A DNA stretch of 64,000 bases from Euborellia annulipes (GCA_023213315.1 JAKCPI010015807.1:1-64000), one strand, 5' to 3'. Counted from the stretch's first letter, positions 42,725 to 54,406 are shown. Notes: generated by a model from the sequence alone, not told the origin. Numbers and translations are program-made.

Positions 42725-42882
42725 ATAAATTTTACATCTTGAAATTCGAATGTACCGTACTGTCCGAAAAAAACTAAATATATGTCGACACGAAAAATCT
42801 GGTGTGACAAGCACAGAACACAACTTACAATTACCGAGGGTCAGAGAAAGTTGTGTGCTGCGCGACAGTCACATCAGATTTT
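42720..42882 (-). mobile_element. Third HEE large hairpin in a row
   Basis: TATAAATTTTACATCTTG, link, then a hairpin ending CAGTCACATCAGATT. With 42242-42319 and 42508-42590 this makes three large hairpins within 640 bp. Confidence 0.78.
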
Positions 42883-42889
42883 TTTAGTT

Positions 42890-44080
42890 AGACCGGTCTT
42901 GTACTGGACCGACGATATGCCATTACTCCAAATCATACAGGTTGGTAGTAAAAAATTCCGCAACATTCGGATTTGAGGACAAAAGTCAAGCTTTTTTATT
43001 CTCCAGAATAAAGAACCCATCTGAATTCAATAATATTTTTTCCAAAGACAAAAAAAGAAGAAAAATTTAATTCAATTATATAATTTATTTTGAAATATCA
43101 ACAAACAATGGCCACAAATTTTATTAGAGAATATATTTTTCAAACAAATCACATTGGCATCATTCTATTGGCTTCTCTCTCTAATCGAATTTGTTCAACT
43201 GAATAAACTTTTATTTTTTTCCCAATGTTGATATCCATCCAATATTTTTCAATCCATTAAGTGACATATTTCTTAACATTTTATTTATTTAACTTGATAT
43301 TTATATATAAATAAATAAATAGACAATGAAATTGCAAAACTTTTCTACCCGCAAAATTTGCATAATTTTTATTTAACTGGTTTAAATTTTCGTGACGGGT
43401 AATTTCATTAATTTATAAATGAATTGAATCGTAATTAATCCTTTTCTAAATACCGAAATTGGCTCCTGAGTGATACGTGACAAGAGTGAGAAATACTTCC
43501 TTAGTGAGTAGGCCCTTAGGGTTTTTCTTTTCCTGTTCCTACCTACTTTTTTTTTTTTTTTTGTTTTTCTTTGTGCTCAAGTTTCTTTCCAGCCTTTTAT
43601 TTCTTTTAATCAATTATATGAACCCTATAAAAAAAATAAAAAAAAAAAAACCCGGAGTGGTTAAAATTTGTTTCGAGTCGATAAAGTTTCCAGATTTTCG
43701 ACAAAATGATTTGCGATAATTGCATTTTAGCGAAAAAGAGAAAGGAAAAAAAAAACGATAACAATTTGGCACTATCAACAATATTATATACAATTGACTA
43801 ACTCTCTGATAAATCTTGTATTAGGCCTATATGCTTTGAGTAAGCCAACTTCCCCTCATAGCGTAGAGATTTGAATGATTGTCAATATTAATAACCTTAA
43901 AAGCAATGAGTTATCTCAATATTGGTCACTATCTTTAACCTCTCATGGGGGCTGAGAGGGTGTTAGATATTGATGTTCAATGTCTTAAGCATTTCGGGCT
44001 TTTTCACAGCATTATTTTAAATTTATTCTGAATATATTTTTGTTTTGTGTGTGTGAAAAGAAGTCACTGTAGATGCACTG
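42890..44080. other. AT-rich stretch, nothing recognised
   Basis: T-run 43549-43562, A-run 43641-43650. The 80-codon frame at 43477 is low-complexity. Confidence 0.4.
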
Positions 44081-44087
44081 ATCCGAC

Positions 44088-44345
44088 CAAGAGCGGATCC
44101 AGAGGAGTTCTTCGGGGGGGGGGGGGGGGGGTATATATCTGGTGTGACTGGTCGCACAACACACAAATTATTCTTACTTTCGATAATTTAAATTTTTTTA
44201 ATTGTTTACCAAAATACCGTATATTAGCAAAAGTATTAATTTTTAAATTTTATATTAAAAATAAAAATTAATTTCCAAGAAAAATATTTTTCTCAAATCT
44301 TGGGGAGGGGGGTTATTACCCCCCTCCTGTATCCACTCTCGTGGA
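44088..44345 (+). mobile_element. T1 element: G/C-tract ends with HEE-like hairpin half
   Basis: GAGCGGATCCAGAGGAG and a G-run on the left; CCCCCCTCCTGTATCCACTC on the right as an inverted end. Just inside the left end is ATCTGGTGTGACTGGTCGC, the first arm of the HEE large hairpin. Relatives are at 49798 and 52612. Confidence 0.7.
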
Positions 44346-44629
44346 CTATATGATGACTCGATTTGCGAGTAAAAAATATATATATTAGTAATTCCTATAA
44401 AAAATATTTTAAAAAAAGAACAAGCAAGAAATTCTACTTACTCAGTGGCGATTCCCCCTTATGAAGAGAACTTTATAAATTAAATTAATAGTTCTCGAGT
44501 TCTTATTAATCACATATTATTACATCAGTACATAAAATATGAAGAAAAACTGAATTATGTACCTACGATAGGTTGGTCCTTATTATAGAGGTCAAATTGT
44601 GCTTTAAATTCTTGCTCTTGCTTCTTGGG

Positions 44630-44700
44630 TCATAGCACAGTGGTGCAGTATCCGCCTCTTGTGCTGGAGGTCTAAATAATATCTCTAGGGCTAATTAGAA
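44630..44700 (+). repeat. SINE-2 head fragment
   Basis: TCATAGCACAGTGGTGCAG and CGCCTCTTGTGCTGGAGG align with the SINE-2 tRNA-like head. The B box is lost. Confidence 0.45.
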
Positions 44701-44879
44701 TATATCATAATAAAGAGGTCTTGAATTCAGATTCTAAAATGAGAGAGATTAAATTGTATCATCTGTCAAAATTCCTCAGCATAAATCTGTTCATATTTTT
44801 TTCCCAGTAATAACTCCTCAATTTGGACATATCAAGACATAGGTTATTTAACCCATTCAAGTGAGGCTAGAGGATAATT

Positions 44880-45131
44880 GGACCCTGTTATGCATTAGTG
44901 TGTCAAGCGCCAAAAAAAATTAAAAATTGAGTTAAGCACAGAATATTGTTTCAAATGCTATAATTAATAGTATTTTTTATGAAATATGTCCTAAAAAAAA
45001 AAAATTATAATTAATATTACTTGCAAAATTGACAAAAAAAATTATATATAGGCCTAATCCAATGAAAACAAAAAAACTTTAATGTTAATTTTCTCAAAAC
45101 TCGGTAGCTGGCGTAATGCGTAACAGGGTCC
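44880..45131. mobile_element. MITE, second copy, TSD AATT
   Basis: Same ends and interior as 23187-23437 (ATATTGTTTCAAATGCTAT). The right TIR has a 10-bp deletion. TSD AATT at 44876-44879 and 45132-45135. Confidence 0.85.
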
Positions 45132-45145
45132 AATTGACCCACCAG

Positions 45146-45637
45146 TAGGGCTGGACGGTAATGGATTTTCATTACCGACCTCGATAATGAAAAAAAACCG
45201 GTTTTTCTCGAAAGTCGGTACAAATTTTTACCGCCCGCGGAACCAAAGTTTGCCGCCGCGGAACATTTTTTTTTTGCGGAACCAAAATTTTTCCCAGGCC
45301 GAAAAAATATTTTACCTTTTTTTAGAGAGCCAATTTTTGCCGAAACATTATTTTTCCCCGCGGAATGCCAATTTTTTGCCGAAACATTTTTTCCCCCGCG
45401 GAACCAAAATTTTTCCCAGGGCGAAAAAATATTTTACCTTTTTTTAGAGAGCCAATTTTTTGCCGAAACATTTTTTTTTCCCGCGGAACCAAAATTTTTT
45501 ACCGCCCGAAAAAATAGGTTTTTACCGACTTTCGAAAAAAAAACCGGTTTTTATCGAATTAGGAGGTTCGTTACCGCGTTTTCGGTAAAAAATTTTTACC
45601 GGTTTTTACCGGTAAACCGGTTTACCGTCCAGCCCTA
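45146..45637. mobile_element. hAT-type MITE, 8-bp TSD CCCACCAG
   Basis: TIR TAGGGCTGGACGGTAA and its complement, with the exact 8-bp TSD at 45138-45145 and 45638-45645. TAGGG ends and an 8-bp TSD define hAT. The inside carries a 122-bp tandem repeat (GAACCAAAATTTTTCCCAGG at 45279 and 45401) and many AACCGG and CCGCGG motifs. Non-coding. Confidence 0.92.
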
Positions 45638-45644
45638 CCCACCA

Positions 45645-47090
45645 GCAAAATAATATACTCATTAAAACTATTTTTTTACCTTTATTGAGCTATGCATCCT
45701 GATTAAAAAAATTTTTATATGATTATTATATGAATAATAAATCTAAAACGACAATAGATGATGATACAAATAATACAATCAGCGATAAGATAATATTTAG
45801 AATCAGCTTGTATCTCTTGGATATCTATCCAACAAACATGAATCAATTCGAATAATTTTCAAATTGGAATCTCTGAATCAGCATTGTTTATTTATTAGTA
45901 TATTTTCAAGCTGATGTGCTGATGATGTTCAATAACGTTCTGTCTATATACGTATGTGTATTTGTGGCTATGAGTTGGGGAGGGGGGATGGAAAAGAGAG
46001 AGAGAATGCATCTCTTTCTCACTCTCTCCTCTCTCTCTCTCTCTCGTACCTTTATTGATCTGTACGAGGCGTGTGGGGGTGGAGCCATGACGGTGGGGGC
46101 GTCGCCCCCTTCTACCTGCTTGCTTGCCTGGCGGCTTATTAAACAACCAGCCAGCATCAGCCCTAAGCCATATTAAAAGGGGACTGATCTCTCTCTCTCT
46201 CTTTCCATACTCCTTACATTCCACTCTCACGTGGTGTTAATATAGCCTACACATGCGCGTTAAATAGCATCTTATTTTCTTTCCTTTCAATTATCTTATA
46301 TTTATTTTATTTACGGATGTTTTTAGAGGCTCTACTTTAATTAAAAAAATTTTGATAAATTTTTTATCGTCATTTAATTAATACTAGATGAGTTTTTTTT
46401 TTTTTTTTTTTTTTTTTTTGCGGAATATTCCGGCGTGAGCTTATTGGGACCTGTCATCAGGGTCAGCTACTATTAAGAAGCCTGAGGATCTTATTGTACC
46501 TGGATCTTAAAAATAATTTTTACCCCTTTTTCCACACCACGTACCGAGAGCCCTCTACTTATTTCCACCACTTTTCGTTAATTATAGGGCCATGAATAAA
46601 ATTTGGAGGGATGAAAAGGAATATTTTAGTCTTAAAATTTCTTCAGAAAGTCTAAAGAAGTGAAAAGTTAAAAAACATTAACATTTGGATCAAAGGGGGG
46701 GGGGGATGTGGGGGAGGGTTTTGTCGCTTAAAATACAAAAAAATTATTATAAATGATCTATTTTTTTGATTTTTTAACAATTTTTTCACTGATTTTCTAC
46801 ATATTCCAGCTGGCAGACCCACCTCACCCTTCCTTAAACATCCCTTAACTAAAACTAAATTAACTAAAAAAAAAATATATAGAATAAAGATGGGGTGTGA
46901 GCGATTCCGATGCCCTTACAATAAGATGGAAGATTCGCAGCCCCTCGCTGCACAGTTGGTCAAATTGGCAAATATGCGGCTATAACTTTTATTTTTTTGG
47001 GCTGATCTTTACAAATTTAAAGTTAAATATACGGATTCTTCTTTCACTTCGAATATATTCCTAATAAATAAATAAATACAAAAAAATAAT
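45645..47090. other. Unassigned, with CT/GA tracts and a GC-rich patch
   Basis: 45955-46215 is GC-rich with (CT)n on both sides (46012-46045, 46188-46203) and GGGGGCGTCGCCCCC. Frames of 83-111 codons here are low-complexity. It could be a CT-rich promoter, but no splice donor or initiator pair convinced me. Poly-T at 46391-46419, G-run at 46696-46706. Confidence 0.4.
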
Positions 47091-47098
47091 AGGCCTAC

Positions 47099-47364
47099 TT
47101 TTTTTTTTTTTAAACATTCACACTTTTTTTTTCTCATTTACACTCACACTCACATACACAGTCTTTTCGGCAACCCAGGCCATTTAAGACTTTGACGATA
47201 ACCGTTATTTATGAATTTATCTATTATTGGGGTCCAGGCATTCTTATTTAAGCCATATGGTATCCAAATGTCTTAAATAAAATCATCGGACTGCCTGGGG
47301 TCCGAACCCGCGACGCCTGGTATACGAGGTTAGCACGCTAACCTCTAGACCATGCCCCGAGGGC
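47099..47364 (-). mobile_element. SINE-1, minus strand, complete
   Basis: T-run, CTCATTTACACTCACACTC, body, GGGGTCCGAACCCGCGACG (B box), CTAACCTCTAGACCATGCC (A box). TSD not clear. Confidence 0.87.
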
Positions 47365-47569
47365 AAAAATAATACTTGGAAGTATTTTATTTAATTGAGG
47401 GGTTTGTTTTAAGGTTGGATAAATGAAGTGAGTCTTTTAATAGTTATTTAATTTCGAATTTATTCTCAACGGAATAAAAACCCGTTAGTTTGCAAGTGAA
47501 TAGAATTTTTTTAAATAGAATTTATTTCTTGGGAGCTCAGAGAGCAATGCTACTGCTTACTTATTGCCT

Positions 47570-47745
47570 GCTTGTCAGGCGAGTTTAGTCTTTGAGTCGA
47601 GCCATGAGTCATTCGGTTCTCTCTCTCTCTCTCTCTCTCTCGCGTGTGTTTAGTTTATTTTATATTGTGTTGTGATTTGTGCAAATAAGACGTTCATCCT
47701 CCAACCTCATTACACCACACCCCATCTGGTCATCTTATTATTAAG
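47570..47745 (+). promoter_or_regulatory. Candidate leader exon and promoter, unit 1
   Basis: GAGTCGAGCCATGAGTC, (CT)n, then a C-rich leader (CATCCTCCAACCTCATTAC) ending at a donor TTATTAAG|GTAATG (47746). Structure, end sequence and downstream G-rich segment (AGGGTGAGAAAGGGTGTAAA) resemble the units at 55300 and 62440. Confidence 0.4.
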
Positions 47746-47879
47746 GTAATGAATATTTTCACATTTCATTTGCGTAACGAATTAAAGTAATTTTATATTT
47801 TATTATTCTCTCTTATAATATAATGATAAAATTATCCAATTTTTTAAATATAACTCTATGATGAATTCGTGAACCCCAG

Positions 47880-48725
47880 AGGGAGGGTGAGAAAGGGTGT
47901 AAATCACCCCTTCTAATAAACAAAATAGTTTTTTTCTTTAAAAATGAAAATGAAAATAGAAAATTATTTTTTTTTTGTAAATTTTTTACATTTAAGCAAA
48001 GATTTCTTTCCCTCCTTCCTCACCCTCTCCACCCCTCTAACATAGAATTTATATTCTCCTTTAATATTTAATAAGAAATTATTATTAAATAATTGAAAAT
48101 ATAAATTCCTAACTTTTATCTCTCGTCAGTGGCCTAGTAATAAGTGAGATTTTTGGAGGTGGAATTTTCTTTTTCACTGTCTGAATGCCTGATTTTCTTA
48201 AGCAATTTCTCCACTCGCCTCCCCTAATTATAAGTGTAAAAATTCAGATGATTTTTTTTTTAATTTCCTTACGTTTCTGTGTCGTAACATGCCACAAGTC
48301 TGTAAATCCGTTCTTCGTTTCATGAATATATTTCCTTTGTTTGTAGTTTTAGATATAATTCGATCCCCTCGGCTCACGCATCCCCTTATAGATATTCATT
48401 AATTTACATTCAATTATAAAATTAAAAATGAATAAAATAGCATTTGTTTTTCTCATTATAATCTTTTATAGGATTTTATATAAAAGTTAATTTTATTTCT
48501 GTTTGTTTAAAGGCCACCCCTTCCCTCCCAAGTTATTTTCCCACTCTCCACATTTTCTTAAGACTTGCAATTTTTCGCCCCTTGAGTAAAGGGTAGTCTA
48601 CCCCATGTAAATTTTTCTTTAAATAAATTTAGTATTTATAAATGTCATATTTATACTGATTTATTTACAAAAGGGTAACTTTATATTTCATAGATTATAA
48701 TTTTTTTCAAACTTTGACAAGAAGT
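47880..48725. other. AT-rich stretch, nothing recognised
   Basis: Pyrimidine-rich patches; no gene or repeat found. Confidence 0.4.
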
Positions 48726-48732
48726 AATTTCT

Positions 48733-48792
48733 GCCCGCGACTTTTGGTATACGAGGTTAGCACGCCAACCCCTACACCAAGCTCCGAGGGCA
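48733..48792 (-). mobile_element. SINE-1 head fragment
   Basis: GACTTTTGGTATACGAGG and CTACACCAAGCTCCGAGG, the reversed tRNA-like head only. Confidence 0.7.
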
Positions 48793-49215
48793 CCCTTAGT
48801 TATAATTGAATAATAATAATGGGCCTTACATGTAGGCTAATGTATTTATAATATTTTTTTTTAGAGAAAGGCATACATTTTACGTGAATATTAGGGGGGG
48901 GGGGGGGGGTGGCTACTAGTATTATTATATTTTTGTTGATAAAAAATATTAAATTTAGACGTGATTGCGAAAAAATTTAACGGATTATTATGGGAAAAGG
49001 GTTAAAAGACAAATGATAAATAACAAATAGTAAAGATTTGACAACGAATAATTAATTGATTTTGTTAATTTTTTTTTTAATTCTATATCAAAAGGGGTTT
49101 ATATTCAACGTTACCCCACCTAGAAGAGAGAGAAAAACGAAACTCTTACTCATCTATCTCTTACAATCTAATAATTGTTTACGTAACTTATATGCTATAA
49201 TAAATAAGAAATAAA

Positions 49216-49542
49216 GCAAGAGCGAATGCATCTATATTTATTTTGTTTATTAGTCACTTCAAGCGACCATCCCCAGGGGTGAAGTGTGTCGATAGCTCTT
49301 CTCAAAAATTCGAATGGCACACTTGTGTAAAATATTTTTGCCATTTAATAAGGACCAAAGGCTATGCAAGTCAAGGTTAGATCCTATCTTATCCTTATTA
49401 AATGACAAGAATAGTTTACCTAATTGCGCCATTCGAGGAGTTTTATTGACACACTTCAGCCCTGAGGATGGTCTTAAATCTGACTGAAACGTCAGTTTGA
49501 AGTGCCTAATAAACGAAATAAATATAGCTGCTTTCGCTCTCC
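49216..49542. mobile_element. Penelope-type palindrome P3
   Basis: Ends GCAAGAGCGAATGCATC and GCTGCTTTCGCTCTC are mirrored, and TTAATAAGGA / TCCTTATTAA mark the inner arms. The right arm keeps a hammerhead-like core. The left arm has lost it by deletion (GGGGATGGTCGCTTGAAGTG in reverse). Confidence 0.75.
49452..49504 (+). ncRNA. Hammerhead ribozyme motif, P3
   Basis: Helix I CACTTCA/TGAAGTG with internal loop GCC/AGTT, CTGAGGA (CUGANGA), an extra U, helix II GGTC/GACT, then GAAA with a two-base-pair ACGT helix III and C17 (49493). Type I layout with an internal loop in helix I, as needed for loop contacts. Confidence 0.5.
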
Positions 49543-49797
49543 CAATAAGAACTAGTAAATGAGATATAGAAAAAAGACCTTATATCACAATTTAATTCAG
49601 TTCTTATATTATTGTAACTAGAGTAGCGATCCCCGAGCAATCAGCGTGTGGGACATGGTCGGTATTTTCTATTTAGAAATTTATCTAATAATTTCAAACC
49701 CCTAAATGGCCTCAGACAGTCAAAAAGGGTTAAAAGAAGAGTAGCGTTCACTCACCTAGATTTTTAATATACTGCCGATTGTTTAGGGGTTGTATCA

Positions 49798-50055
49798 GTG
49801 GCGGATCCAGAGGTGTTTCGCGAGGGGGGGGTAATTTTGAGTGACTGGTCGCACAGCACACTTCTTAATTTCGGTAATTTAAAGGCGCATTCTGTACTTG
49901 TTTGCCAGAATATAAATATAAATCAAATTTTTAAGTATTAATTTTTAAAATTTTACATTAAAAATACATTTTTTTCGAAAAAAAAGTATTTTTTTTTAAA
50001 TCTCAGGGGGGGGGGTAATTACCCCCTTTACCCCCCCCCTTGTATCCGCCCTTGG

Positions 50056-50057
<2 letters not shown>
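49798..50057 (+). mobile_element. T1 element, second copy, and (AT)n
   Basis: AGTGGCGGATCCAGAGG, G-run, GAGTGACTGGTCGCACAGC, then AAGTATTAATTTTTAAAA shared with 44088. The end is C-tract plus TTGTATCCGCCC. (AT)n at 50058-50095. Confidence 0.72.
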
Positions 50058-50096
<39 letters not shown>

Positions 50097-50099
50097 CTT

Positions 50100-50555
50100 C
50101 ACCATCAGAATGAACGAATATTACTTTTCTGAATTTGACAAATGACAAAGTTCAAAAAATAATTTCAACCCGTAAACTTTTAAGTATGTAAATTTCTTTG
50201 TCTGATTAATATCCTCGTATTTCGCTTCGTTCTATTGGTCATCAAATTTCTATAAAGGATTTTTAATGTTTCTCATTTTGTTGAGACAAAAGGAAAGACT
50301 AAGATTTAAAAATCTTAAAATTTGTATTTAACAAGATTGTGAGTGTTTTTTAAAAACTCTCTTCCCCTTATATGCAGTTAGCCGTGCAAGTTACTAACAA
50401 AGTAAAAAACTTTAAAGACACATTTTTCACTTGTCCGCTGCTAAAAAGCAGGTTTAAAAAAACCAGTAGAAGGACAGCCATCTGGGTCTGCTCTAACACA
50501 CTACCGTAAGCAGCAAAGCCCTGAGGGAGGGGGGTTAAGTTATAGTTAAATATTT
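50100..50555. other. AT-rich stretch, nothing recognised
   Basis: TTTAACAAGATTGTGAGTG near 50330 also occurs in the foldback at 50.6 kb, so a piece of that family lies here. Confidence 0.4.
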
Positions 50556-50559
50556 TTCG

Positions 50560-50880
50560 GGATCTATATATTTGAATAAGATAATAGTATTCGAAATACC
50601 TCGATTCGGACTTAACAAGTCATAGATATATTTAACAAGACTGTGAGTGTTTTTATTGACGAGGCCAAACATTCCATGGCTCCCATGCCTATGCTCCGGA
50701 AAGGCTGGAGATACTGGGTTCGATTCCCGGGGACCATTGGATGTTTAGACTCGCTAATAAAAAATACATTCTTGTTAAATATATCTATGATTAGTTAAGT
50801 CCGAATCGAGGTATTTTGAATACTATTATCTTTTTCAATTATATAAATCTCGAAAAATATATAATTAAAAATGTATATGA
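50560..50880. mobile_element. Foldback P7 enclosing a SINE-3
   Basis: Arms of about 100 bp: ATTCGAAATACCTCGATTCG and GACTTAACAAGTCATAGATA are mirrored by the right arm. The 110-bp centre is SINE-3 (CTGGGTTCGATTCCCGGGG, GACTCGCTAATAAAAAATAC). Confidence 0.8.
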
Positions 50881-50884
50881 AATT

Positions 50885-51885
50885 TGATCCAGTTTAAAAG
50901 ATGATTAAAAATGTCTTTATAATTTTTACAAACAATTTTCTATTGTATTATACAATTTTACCATTTTTGTCTGTAAAAAGAGTAAAATAAATTTCTATCT
51001 TGCTTTCTCTTTTATAACAGATAGACTATTGAATTCATGAAATTGTTTTCATTTCTTCTTTTCATAATTAATAGGTCGTTAAAAGGTTCAAATTTTAATT
51101 CCACTTAAGTTGTATCATCATTATTATTATTATCAACATATAATAATAATAATATACTTTGATAATTTAATTGCAATTTATTTGAAAGATATTAAATCGA
51201 TATTTCGCTAATAAATCAAATTTAATATAAGGTTTGGAGCGGGGAGAGGGATCTAATATTTCCCCTGACTATTTTGTGGAAAGCTCTTTTGTACACCAAA
51301 TTTTCCACTTGACCAGTCTAATAATTTAACAGATAGCAATTTATGAAATTAGTTTATTAAAATTTTCACTTACTTAATTTACATATTGCCATATAAGATC
51401 TTTTAAAAAGAAAATGAGGGACTTAAAAAAAAATTAATTATACATACTTTAATGTATAAAAGAGAGAGAGAGAGAGAGGGCGTTTGTCCAAAAATAAACT
51501 CGAGAAGATTTGATCTTGCTAGTTATTATTTTAATGAGGCCCATTACTTTATTATTTTCTTTTTTAAAATTTTATATAACACCTCCGCCTCCATCCACAT
51601 CTTTTATGAAACTGATAAAAGCCCCCGCCGCTTGAGACTAAAAATAAAAATTAAAAAAAAATCCTTAATTAGGGGTCTTTATTAATGTTATCACATAATT
51701 CATTAAACGAGAAATCTCTAAATTTAACAGCAATTTTTTTTTTTATTTTAAAGATGAAACGACAAGTTAAATGTTGTTATAATAAATCAGACGAGGTGAA
51801 TGAGTTAGGGTAGGAGGTTTATAAATATGGGTTTAAAAAGAGAGAAAGAGAATGAGAGAATTCGTTTGTACACTATAGCGCTTGC
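50885..51885. other. AT-rich stretch, nothing recognised
   Basis: (GA)n near 51462-51480 gives a low-complexity frame of 77 codons. Nothing else found. Confidence 0.4.
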
Positions 51886-51890
51886 CTTTC

Positions 51891-52563
51891 AAAAAAAAAA
51901 AAAAATCTGGTGTGACTGGCGCACAGCACACAACTTTCTCTTACCTTCGGTAATCGAAAGTTGTGTTCTGTGCTTGTCACACCTGATTTTTTGTGTCGAC
52001 ATGTATTTAGTCTCCGACAGTAGGGTACAATTGAATTCAAGACGTAAAATTTATAAGTATGGGAAAATATTTATATTTTGATACCATGGCAACCATTTCT
52101 CCTATCTTTTCTATGAAATACAAGAGTAAAGTGGTCTTCAGAAAATTTCAATCGCAAAATGAGAATATACATTTTAAAGAGCATCTAAAAAATAATTCAT
52201 TTATGAATTTAAAAAAAAAATCGTTGGAGCAAATTTTGAGAAAATCGGAAAAAACTGAAAAAGTACATCAGTAAAGTACTAGTACTCTTTGGCCGATTTT
52301 GTTCAAAAGCTTCGTGTCACGTCCCATGGGGATGCCTAACTTAAATATAAAATTTCAACCTTCTAGCTCTTTTCGTTATTGAGATATTTTGTTCACAGAC
52401 AGACACACAGACACACAGACAGACCATGTCGCGAAAACCACTTTTTTGGATTCAGGGGACCTCAAAACGTGAAGATCCATCAAAATCTCGACATCGAATT
52501 TTTGACATGAATCCAATACTTTCTCTCTATATATTTCATATATAGGGTAAGAGAAAGTAAAAA
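51891..52563 (+). mobile_element. HEE, full length
   Basis: A-run of 15, both hairpins, GGGTAAGAGAAAGTAAAA end. A long (AT)n follows at 52575-52604. Confidence 0.88.
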
Positions 52564-52568
52564 TTTGA

Positions 52569-52607
<39 letters not shown>

Positions 52608-52611
52608 TGGT

Positions 52612-52726
52612 AAACAAGTACAGAATGCACCGAAAGAAAGAACAAATTGTGTGCTGTGCGATCAGTTACACTAGACTCCCCCCTCCCTCCCCCGAGAAAC
52701 TTCTCTGGATCTGCTCTTGATAGTAT
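52612..52726 (-). mobile_element. T1 element, half, minus strand
   Basis: CTGGTAAACAAGTACAGAATG, then GTGTGCTGTGCGATCAG, TCCCCCCTCCCTCCCC and CTTCTCTGGATCTGC: the left half of T1 reversed. Confidence 0.65.
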
Positions 52727-52729
52727 AGT

Positions 52730-53640
52730 TCCAATACACATTTTCATTTTCTTTTATAAAAACAATGATATAAATCACAAGTAGAAAACGTATGGGTGGG
52801 ACTTAATTTTGTCCCTCACTGTACATAACAAAATTATAATTTTTAAAGAAAAATATAAATTTTTAATGCGATGGGTGAGACTGATGTAGAGATCAAAGTT
52901 TTTTTTTATTCGGGGACTTATCGTTGTCAGGATCATACTTAATTTCTCTTCTACTAATTTTAGTTTTTCTCTTTTAAAATAAATTAGAATTTATTAGGAG
53001 ATAATTATTACAGAATATTTCTGCAACACCCCTGAAGTTTGATCGTGACACACTAGTCTGTCGCGACACATAGTTTGAGAAACACTGGGTTAATGAAGCG
53101 CAAATTTATTATAATTAAGCATTTTTAATACACTATCACTTAAATTACATGAAATATTTATGCTACATACAGTAGACAACATGTAATATAAATCACGCGG
53201 AGTAAATATACCCAATTTGGCCCATTGTTAAAATCCTGACATTTCTCAGATCCGGACGCTAAACTGGAAGCGTGTTCCAAATCCAGACTGTCCGGGCTCC
53301 ATCAATTTAATGGAGTAAATGTTTAATTATAAAACCTTTGGATCAGATAACCCTAGTGTTTAATAATATTTAATTTTAATTTACAAAATGTTTCAACGAG
53401 AAACTACGGTCTAAATTTTAAATCTTGTTTCATTCCATGAAGACTTGAGGAAGACGAGCTGAAACGAAATGTTCCTAATGATTTGAAGAAATTTCCTAAA
53501 TGAATTCAACAGATATCGGACCACTCTTGTTTCATTATTCGTTTATATTAAAATCTTCCGCACCTTTTCCCTCAATAAAGGGTCTGCACGTATTGTTTGT
53601 GTCCTATAAAGGATGGGATAAATAAATGCTTGCCATGAGA
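52730..53640. other. AT-rich stretch with two weak repeat traces
   Basis: CATAGTTTGAGAAACACTGG near 53069 resembles a hAT end. GAGGAAGACGAGCTGAAACG near 53448 resembles a decayed Penelope-type core (no CUGANGA). Neither can be bounded. Confidence 0.4.
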
Positions 53641-53642
53641 AG

Positions 53643-53963
53643 CAGTGGCGTAGCGAGGGGGGGGGGGCAAGGGGGGGTCATGATGCCCCGGGCGCCGCTC
53701 ACAAAGGGGCGCCAAATGGTCCGCAAAACAAAAATAAATTGCTGGATAATTTTTATTTTTATTATAATTGATTTCTGGAAAATATATTTTAAATGTAGTG
53801 CCAGTGTAATATAATAATTCTCGCCGAAAAAAAGTCGGCGAAAAAAGTCGCCGAAAAAAGCGCACCGAAAATTTTCTAGCCGAAAGCAAAATCTCGACGA
53901 AAAAAAAAATCGCCGAAAAAAATGGCCGAAAACCCGAAAAGTTCCAAAATAAAATATTTTTAA
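53643..53963 (+). mobile_element. T2 segment: CAGTGGCGTAGC end joined to an HEE
   Basis: CAGTGGCGTAGCGAGG, G-runs, GCCCCGGGCGCCGC, GTCGGCGAAAAAAGTCGCCG repeats, then AAATATTTTTAAAAATCTGG, the HEE hairpin. The identical order in reverse is at 57838-58056, so this segment belongs to a longer HEE version or moves with it. The 149-codon frame here is low-complexity. Confidence 0.65.
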
Positions 53964-54081
53964 AAATCTGGTGTGACTGTCGCACAGCAGAAAACTTTCT
54001 CTTACCAAAGGTACTGTTCTGTACTTGTCACACCAGATTTTTTGTGTCGTCATACGTATATAAAGCGTCGATATATTAGAC
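53964..54081 (+). mobile_element. HEE left part, split from 57006-57357
   Basis: Large hairpin and link to CGTCGATATATTAGAC. The HEE resumes 2.9 kb later at TATTAGACGATG, in the same orientation and at the next consensus position. Confidence 0.8.
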
Positions 54082-54406
54082 CAGAGTTTTCCAAACTGTG
54101 AGGCGCGCCTCCCCAGGGAGGCGCGGGCTAGTCTAATGGGAGGCGCGAATATTGGCCACCAAGATCAATTTTCCAAATGATTGCTAGTTTTATAAATAAA
54201 ATAATTAAATTTAGAAGATTCTGGGACGGAGGTTTTCCTTAATTAAAAAATATGAATAAATAAAAAAAATATTTTTATATAAATTTATATTTTTTAGTAT
54301 TAAAAATTTTTGTTTTTGTATTATTTTATTAAATGTGTGGGGTAGGGGGCGTCATACGATTAAATATTTTTAAAGGAGGCGTTGTAACAAAGTTTGGAAA
54401 CCACTG
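54082..54406. mobile_element. hAT MITE, left member
   Basis: TIR CAGWGKTTTCCAAAC, GAGGCGCGCCTCC palindrome near the left end, GGGGGCGTCATACG near the right. Confidence 0.8.

Noticed and set aside
45895..46230. Frames of 83-111 codons around a GC-rich patch
   Set aside because: Low-complexity CT/GA translation with no domain. I kept only a note of a possible CT-rich promoter.
47099..47364. TSD AAAATAATA for this SINE-1
   Set aside because: The matching string is not adjacent to the T-run on the left side.
53440..53480. Further hammerhead at GAGGAAGACGAGCTGAAACG
   Set aside because: CUGANGA and helix I cannot be formed.
53604..54053. 149-codon minus-strand frame rich in Phe and Arg
   Set aside because: It translates the TCGGCGAA simple motifs of T2 and part of the HEE hairpin.
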